Assembly (NCBI RefSeq): GCF_004016505.1
Contig: NZ_SACR01000005.1
Location: 434,001 to 498,000, forward strand
DNA: 64,000 bases
Origin: Rubrivivax rivuli
GTDB lineage: Bacteria > Pseudomonadota > Gammaproteobacteria > Burkholderiales > Burkholderiaceae_C
Direction: 5' to 3'
In this document: positions 59,724 to 64,000 of the stretch, piece after piece
Layout: every line of letters starts with the position of its first letter
How positions within the stretch are numbered: the first letter of the stretch is position 1
Program-made: the position numbers and the translations under genes
The notes under the pieces: generated by a model
The model's input: the letters and a program-made list of their open reading frames with translations, nothing else
Databases searched by the model: none
What the model was told of the DNA's origin: nothing

Positions 59724-60379
59724 GCGGGCGCCCCGCGCACTTCCAGGCCCTGCAGCACCAGGTTCAAGTGCGTTTTCAGCACCGCGGCCGGGTCGATGTC
59801 GACGCCGCCGTTGACCGGGCAGCAGCCGAAGGAATGGCGGTGCACGGCCATGAAGATCATCGGTGCGATCAAGGCCTGGGCCACCTCGTGCACCGGCATG
59901 GGCCGGAACTCGCCGCGGGCGATGCCGCGCTGCACGCAGCCGCTGAACAGCGCATCGGCGGGCAGGATGACCTCGTCGGTGTAGAACTGCGCCAGTTCCG
60001 GGAAATTGCGAACCTCGGCGAGCACGATCTTGTGGATGCCGGCCGCCGGCGTGCTGCCGAAGCGGTCCCACCAGGTCTGCAAGAGGCAGCCCAGCAACTC
60101 GGAACTGCTGCCCTCGAACTGGCCCGCCATCTCCTGGCCCTCGGCGATCAGGTTCGACAGGTTCTGCCGCACCACCGCCTTGAAGAGCTCTTCCTTGCTG
60201 GGGTAGTAGAGGTAGAGCGTGCCCTTGCTGACGCCGGCACGCTGCGCCACTTCTTCCGAGCGCGTGGCGGCGAACCCCTTCTCCACGAAGAGCTCCAGCG
60301 CCGCCTGCAGCAGTTCCTGCGGGCGCGCCTCCTTGCGGCGCTGGCGGGTGGCGGGCTCGGCCGGGGCTTTGGTTTTCAT
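59720..60379 (-). CDS. TetR/AcrR-family repressor of the efflux operon
   Basis: A 219-residue regulator. The N-terminal DNA-binding domain is canonical: ELLQAALELFVEKGFAATRSEEVAQRAGVSKGTLYLYYPSKEELF, residues 22-66. The C-terminal ligand and dimer part is less conserved; HRHSFGCCPVNGG near the end, with two adjacent Cys, is unusual and could respond to oxidation or metals (inference). It is the first gene of the row tetR, adaptor, RND, PIMT, tolC, and has an inverted-repeat operator just before its start codon. Autorepression and pump repression are expected. Confidence 0.92.
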   Translation of the reverse strand: MKTKAPAEPATRQRRKEARPQELLQAALELFVEKGFAATRSEEVAQRAGVSKGTLYLYYPSKEELFKAVVRQNLSNLIAEGQEMAGQFEGSSSELLGCLLQTWWDRFGSTPAAGIHKIVLAEVRNFPELAQFYTDEVILPADALFSGCVQRGIARGEFRPMPVHEVAQALIAPMIFMAVHRHSFGCCPVNGGVDIDPAAVLKTHLNLVLQGLEVRGAPA

Positions 60380-60385
60380 TTAATG

Positions 60386-60399
60386 ACTGATCGGTCAGT
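60386..60399 (-). promoter_or_regulatory. TetR-type operator
   Basis: An inverted repeat ACTGATC/GGTCAGT (6 of 7 arm positions symmetric) lies 6 bases upstream of the TetR start codon. The arm TGACNGNNCNGTCA is close to the consensus of many TetR/AcrR-family sites. Its position within the likely leader or promoter fits direct autorepression. Confidence 0.75.
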
Positions 60400-60498
60400 A
60401 ATGCTACGCGCCGCTCCCGGCCCGGTCAAGGCGGAGCGCCCCGGGCCGGTGCGCCCCGTGTCGCGGGCTGCGCGGGGTGCCCACCTAAACTCCGTGCC

Positions 60499-61071
60499 AT
60501 GAACCGTCGTTTCTTGCTGGTCACCGCAGGCGCTGCTGTCCTGGGGCTGGGTGCAGGGCTGGGTGCCTGCGCGCTGCTGCCCGCGCCCCGCAGCTTGAGT
60601 TTCAGCCAGGCCGAGGTGCAAGCCTTGGTCGCGCGCCAGTTCCCGCAGCAACGCACGCTGCTGGAGGTGTTCGACGTCACGGCCGAGGTGCCGCGCCTGC
60701 AGCTGCTGGCCGAGCGCAACCGCGTGGCCGCCGAAGTGCCGTTGCGCGTGCGTGAGCGCCTGCTTTCGGGCCGTTGGCAGGGCCGCCTGCGTTTCGAGGC
60801 AGCGCTGCGCTGGGAGCCGGCCGACCAGACCGTGCGCCTGGCCCAGGTGCAGGTGCAGGAACTGCGCGCCGACGAGCCCTCGGCCCTGAGCGCCGCCGCC
60901 GTGGAGCGGCTGGGCGCTGCCCTGGCCCGGCGCATGCTGGAAGACAGCACGCTGTACCGGCTGGAAGGCGAGCAGGCCGCCCGGCTGCAGCGCCTGGGGG
61001 TGGTGCCGGATGCGGTGGCCGTCACGGCCGAGGGCCTGGAAGTGCGGCTCAAGCCCCTGCCAGCGCGCTGA
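60499..61071 (+). CDS. DUF1439 (YceB-like) lipoprotein
   Basis: A 190-residue exported protein matching the YceB/DUF1439 family. Signal peptide with a lipobox-like GLGACALL, Cys at about residue 24, preceded by a hydrophobic stretch. The body shows LSFSQAEVQALVARQFPQQR and the family's closing segment AVAVTAEGLEVRLKPLP. YceB-like proteins are outer-membrane lipoproteins of unknown task, sometimes tied to envelope stress. Divergent from the TetR gene across 120 bases. It precedes uppP by 72 bases but a -10 in between suggests a separate message. Confidence 0.82.
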   Translation: MNRRFLLVTAGAAVLGLGAGLGACALLPAPRSLSFSQAEVQALVARQFPQQRTLLEVFDVTAEVPRLQLLAERNRVAAEVPLRVRERLLSGRWQGRLRFEAALRWEPADQTVRLAQVQVQELRADEPSALSAAAVERLGAALARRMLEDSTLYRLEGEQAARLQRLGVVPDAVAVTAEGLEVRLKPLPAR

Positions 61072-61098
61072 AACGCCGATTCCCGCCGGGGCGCTGGC

Positions 61099-61104
61099 TA
61101 TCAT
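61099..61104 (+). promoter_or_regulatory. Candidate -10 for uppP
   Basis: TATCAT (5 of 6) 40 bases before the TTG start of uppP. -35 region is weak. The position would give a leader of about 33 bases with its GGAG site. Confidence 0.35.
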
Positions 61105-61143
61105 CGCGCCCCTCGCGCTTACCCGCCCTCCGGAGCCCACCCC

Positions 61144-62001
61144 TTGGATCTTCTGCTGCTCATCAAGGCCGCCATCATGGGCGTGGTGGAGGGGCTCACC
61201 GAGTTCCTGCCGATCTCGTCGACCGGGCACCTGATCCTCACCGGCTCGCTGCTGAACTTCACCGGCGAGACCGTCAAGGTCTTCGACGTGGCCATCCAGA
61301 CCGGCGCCATGTTCGCGGTGATCTGGGAGTACCGCGTGCGCCTGCTGGGCACCGTGCGTGGCATCACCCACGACCCCGTGGCTCAGCGCTTCGCGCGCAA
61401 CGTGGTCGTCGCCTTCATCCCCGCTGCGGTTTTCGGGCTGCTGCTGGGCTCCATGGTCAAGGCCCACCTGTTCAAGCCCGTGCCGGTGGCCATGGCCTTC
61501 ATCGTCGGCGGGCTGATCATCCTTTGGGTGGAACGCTGGCACCGGCAGAAGTACGGTGACCGCGATCTCGAAGGCGCGCGCCGCGCCCGCGTCGAGACGG
61601 TGGACGACATGAGCACGATGGACGCCCTGAAGATCGGCCTCATCCAGTGCCTGGCGCTGATCCCGGGCACCAGCCGTTCGGGCGCCACCATCATCGGCGG
61701 CATGGTGCTGGGCTTCTCGCGCAAGTGCGCCACCGAGTTCAGCTTCTATCTCGGCATCCCCACGCTGATGGCCGCCGGCGCCTACTCGGTGCTGAAGCAG
61801 CGCCACCTGCTGAGCATGGCCGACCTGCCCATGTTCGCGGTGGGCCTGGTGATGGCCTTCTTCAGCGCGCTGCTGTGCATCCGCTGGCTGATCCGCTATG
61901 TCTCCACGCACGACTTCACCATCTTCGCGTGGTACCGCATCGTCTTCGGCCTCATCGTGCTGGCCACGGCCTACACCGGCGTGGTGACCTGGGCCGCCTG
62001 A
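61144..62001 (+). CDS. uppP: Undecaprenyl-diphosphatase
   Basis: A 285-residue polytopic enzyme that removes a phosphate from undecaprenyl pyrophosphate, recycling the lipid carrier for cell wall and O-antigen synthesis. The two active-site motifs are EGLTEFLPISSTGHL near residue 17 and PGTSRSGAT near 173, with the catalytic Glu, His and Arg. About eight helices. The start codon is TTG at 61144: GGAG lies 8 bases before it and no ATG or GTG in frame is near. The gene is the BacA type (bacitracin resistance). It converges on the AraC regulator with 13 bases between stops. Confidence 0.95.
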   Translation: MDLLLLIKAAIMGVVEGLTEFLPISSTGHLILTGSLLNFTGETVKVFDVAIQTGAMFAVIWEYRVRLLGTVRGITHDPVAQRFARNVVVAFIPAAVFGLLLGSMVKAHLFKPVPVAMAFIVGGLIILWVERWHRQKYGDRDLEGARRARVETVDDMSTMDALKIGLIQCLALIPGTSRSGATIIGGMVLGFSRKCATEFSFYLGIPTLMAAGAYSVLKQRHLLSMADLPMFAVGLVMAFFSALLCIRWLIRYVSTHDFTIFAWYRIVFGLIVLATAYTGVVTWAA

Positions 62002-62014
62002 GGCCCCGGCGTTC

Positions 62015-62938
62015 TCAGAACGCCAGTGCGGTGTCCTGCCGCCGGAAGTCGCGCGGGGCCAGGCCGACGGTGCGCTTGAACACCTTCGAGAAGCTGAAGG
62101 CGTCCTGGTAGCCCACCTCGGCGGCCACCGCCTCCAGCGGGCGGTTGCTGTCGCTGAGCAGGCGCATGGCCTGCTGCATGCGCAGGCCGCGCAGGTAGTT
62201 CAGCGGCGTGTCGCCCATCGCGCTGCGGAACTTCTCGGCCAGCGCCGTGCGCGAGAGGCCCACCGCGCGCGCCAGGCTGTCCAGCGTCCACGGCCGGCGC
62301 GTGTCGGTGTGCAGCAGTTCCACCGCCTGGCGCACGCGCGGGTCGGCCAGCGCGTGGCTGAAGCCCTGCCCGCTGCGGCCGAGTTCGGCCACCACCTCGC
62401 GCAGCAGCAAGGCGAAGGCGGCGTCGAAGAGGCCGTGGATGACCGATTGCGAGCCCAGCCCGCGCTCGCGCACCTCGGCCGTCAACAGGGCCACGGTCAA
62501 GGCCAGCGGGCTCAGCCGCGGCAGCACCTCGGCGCGCAGCACGTGCCAGGCCGGCAGTTCGGCGAACAGCGGGTGCAGCGGGTCGTTCCACAACTGCCAG
62601 GCACCGCTGACGACCGCCGGCCCCGTGGCCACCACCGGCGGGCCGGCCAGCACCGGCGGCACGGCCACCACCTGCGGGGCGGCTGAGGCCGGCAGCGTCT
62701 CGGTGCAGGCCAGCAGGTGGCGGCAGCCGCGGGCCATCAGCGCGATGTCGCCGCTGTCCAGCCGCAGCGGGGTGTCGCCCGGCATGGTGTGGATGAAGAC
62801 CGGCCCTTGCGTCACGACATGGAAGCCGATGCTGCGCTCGCAAGGGAACTGCAGCGCGCCGGTGGCCGGCAGCGCGTGGGCATCCAGCAGGCGGCGGCGC
62901 AGGCCGGCCTGCTGGAGGATGTCGCTGAGCAAGTCCAT
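62015..62938 (-). CDS. AraC-family transcriptional regulator
   Basis: A 307-residue regulator. An N-terminal cupin-type ligand domain (about 1-180, opening LSDILQQAGLRRRLLDAH and RLDSGDIALMARGC) is followed by two C-terminal helix-turn-helix motifs (LDSLARAVGLSRTALAEKFR and EAVAAEVGYQDAFSFSKVFKR). An Ala/Pro/Val-rich insert near 85-110 is not typical. The neighbour gene across 131 bases is an NmrA-like oxidoreductase, which this regulator probably controls; this pairing is common. The inducer is unknown. Confidence 0.9.
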   Translation of the reverse strand: MDLLSDILQQAGLRRRLLDAHALPATGALQFPCERSIGFHVVTQGPVFIHTMPGDTPLRLDSGDIALMARGCRHLLACTETLPASAAPQVVAVPPVLAGPPVVATGPAVVSGAWQLWNDPLHPLFAELPAWHVLRAEVLPRLSPLALTVALLTAEVRERGLGSQSVIHGLFDAAFALLLREVVAELGRSGQGFSHALADPRVRQAVELLHTDTRRPWTLDSLARAVGLSRTALAEKFRSAMGDTPLNYLRGLRMQQAMRLLSDSNRPLEAVAAEVGYQDAFSFSKVFKRTVGLAPRDFRRQDTALAF

Positions 62939-63069
62939 GAAGATTTCAGGTTCTTGGGTTCAATGAATTGTACTTCTGAACATGAAAGCTGAATCAGCAG
63001 GCATTCTGGTTCAGATGGGCGCTGCCTAAGCTGGCGCCCTGTCCAATCTTCTCCACGGGAACCCCCACC

Positions 63070-63909
63070 ATGAACCACCAGAACCTCGTCATCGGCGCCA
63101 GCGGCACGGTCGGCAGCGCGCTCGTGCAGAACCTGCAGGCGCGCGGCCAGACCGTGCGCCAGGCCACCAGCCGCGCGCCCGCCCACGCCGACCAGGTGCA
63201 GATCGACGTGCTGAAAGGCCAGGGCCTGGCCGCCGCCTTCGAAGGCGTGCAGCGCGCTTTCCTGATGGCGCCGCCGGGCTACGTGCCGCAAGACCACCTG
63301 CTGCTGCCGCTGATCGCGCAGGCCAAGGCCGCCGGCGTGCAGAAGGTGGTGCTGATGACGGCCATGGGCGCCGACGCCGCGCCCGACACGCCGCTGCGCA
63401 AGGCCGAGCTGGCGCTGGAAGCCTCCGGGATCGCCTGGAACACGGTGCGGCCGAACTGGTTCATGCAGAACTTCCACACCTTCTGGCTGCACGGCCTGCG
63501 CGAGCAGGGCCGCATCCTGCTGCCCACCGGCACGGCGCGCGGCAGCTTCATCGACGCGCGCGACATCGCCGACGTGGCGGCCGAGTTGCTGCTGGGTGAT
63601 GCCCACGCCAACCAGGCTTTCGACCTGACCGGCGGCGAAACCCTGAACCACGACGAAGTGGCCGCGGTGCTGGCGCGCGAGACCGGCCGCGACATCCGCT
63701 ACCAGGAGATCCCGCCCGAGGCCATGCTGCAGGGCCTGCTGGGCGCCGGCCTTCCCGGGCCCTATGCCGAGTTCCTGGTGATGATCCTGGGCTTCTTCGC
63801 TGCGGGCTACTCAGAGCGCCAGACCGACGCGGTGCAGCGCATCACCGGCCGCGCCCCGCGCAGCTTCGCCGCCTACGCGCGCGAGTTCCGCGCGCACTGG
63901 ATCGTCTGA
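63070..63909 (+). CDS. NmrA-like atypical SDR (NAD(P)-binding)
   Basis: A 279-residue protein with an N-terminal Rossmann loop GASGTVGSALVQ and a reduced SDR fold of the NmrA group, which often senses or reduces via NADPH. Features: RAFLMAPPGYVPQDHLLLPLIAQAKAAGVQKVVLMTAMGAD, then TVRPNWFMQNF and the substrate loop GRILLPTGTARGSFIDARDIADVAA. Substrate unknown; quinone-type or aldehyde-type reduction is possible but unsupported. Divergent from the AraC regulator, which probably controls it. The start ATG at 63070 is clear, though the ribosome site is weak. Confidence 0.83.
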   Translation: MNHQNLVIGASGTVGSALVQNLQARGQTVRQATSRAPAHADQVQIDVLKGQGLAAAFEGVQRAFLMAPPGYVPQDHLLLPLIAQAKAAGVQKVVLMTAMGADAAPDTPLRKAELALEASGIAWNTVRPNWFMQNFHTFWLHGLREQGRILLPTGTARGSFIDARDIADVAAELLLGDAHANQAFDLTGGETLNHDEVAAVLARETGRDIRYQEIPPEAMLQGLLGAGLPGPYAEFLVMILGFFAAGYSERQTDAVQRITGRAPRSFAAYAREFRAHWIV

Positions 63910-63922
63910 GGCTGCCGCCGCG

Positions 63923-64000
63923 TCAGCCGCGGCGTGTGTAGACCAGGTCCCACACGCCGTGGCCGAGCTTGAGGCCGCGGTTCTCGAACTTGGTCAGCGG
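63923..64000 (-). CDS. trmB: tRNA (guanine-N7-)-methyltransferase, C-terminal 25 codons
   Basis: Only the end of the gene is in the window. The 25 residues before the stop read PLTKFENRGLKLGHGVWDLV and onwards, which matches the invariant tail of TrmB (TKFExRGxxLGHGVWDL). TrmB makes m7G46 in tRNA. The rest lies beyond base 64000. It converges on the NmrA-like gene with 13 bases between stops. Confidence 0.88.
   Translation of the reverse strand, partial: PLTKFENRGLKLGHGVWDLVYTRRG

Overview
The window is about 70% GC and densely packed. No gap between genes exceeds about 200 bases, many same-strand genes overlap by 1 or 4 nt (ATGA, GTGA or TGATG), and several convergent pairs are separated by only 4 bases. 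Gene content and gene order point to a free-living betaproteobacterium of the order Burkholderiales, probably near the Rubrivivax/Leptothrix/Ideonella group: moeB next to a CtpA-type S41 protease, tamA-tamB, PIMT next to tolC, a phosphoglucomutase/phosphomannomutase next to waaA, and the REP-like element at 36777. This placement is inference from family knowledge, not from a database search. No prophage, insertion sequence, CRISPR array, plasmid gene or rRNA is visible; this is chromosomal backbone.

Layout. 1-9.4 kb (+ strand mostly): end of a MacB/FtsX-type ABC permease, a DCC-COQ7 fusion protein, a DUF429 protein, a ligase-associated type DEXH helicase, two exported or anchored proteins of unknown function, and a secreted thermonuclease. 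9.4-14.8 kb: a peptide-binding lipoprotein-like SBP coupled to a class-I glutamine amidotransferase-like hydrolase (-), and divergently an RsbQ/KAI2-like hydrolase followed by a double-PAS hybrid histidine kinase (+). 14.8-23.3 kb (-): FHA membrane protein with a trypsin-like protease, then LOG protein, arginase and cell-wall amidase in one overlapping run, then moeB and ctpA. 23.5-26.3 kb: divergent FbpC/FbpB ferric-iron ABC transporter genes around a Fur-box-like site.

26.4-37.7 kb is one co-directional run on the minus strand: moxR ATPase, GNAT acetyltransferase, S9 peptidase, VWA protein, tamA, tamB, tRNA-Arg(CCT). The last codons and the stop of tamB lie inside the tRNA gene. 37.8-41.8 kb: a di-haem cytochrome c, then an alkylation-repair operon (Ada N-domain/AraC/AlkA fusion, ogt, EamA transporter). 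41.9-48.1 kb: DEAD-box RNA helicase, a LytS/LytTR two-component pair divergent from an algC-like mutase, and waaA. 48-53 kb (-): lipoprotein, chemoreceptor, DUF1501 and DUF1800 pair. 53-60.4 kb (-): tetR, adaptor, RND pump, PIMT and tolC in one direction, a complete tripartite efflux set with a clear TetR operator. 60.5-64 kb: DUF1439 lipoprotein, uppP with a TTG start, an AraC regulator divergent from an NmrA-like oxidoreductase, and the last 25 codons of trmB.

The most unusual items are (i) the RsbQ-like hydrolase paired with a PAS hybrid kinase, a candidate small-molecule signalling module; (ii) the tamB/tRNA overlap, where RNase P processing would cut the tamB message before its stop codon; (iii) the DCC-COQ7 fusion; (iv) the VWA-TamA-TamB translational coupling; and (v) the Ada/AlkA domain reshuffle.
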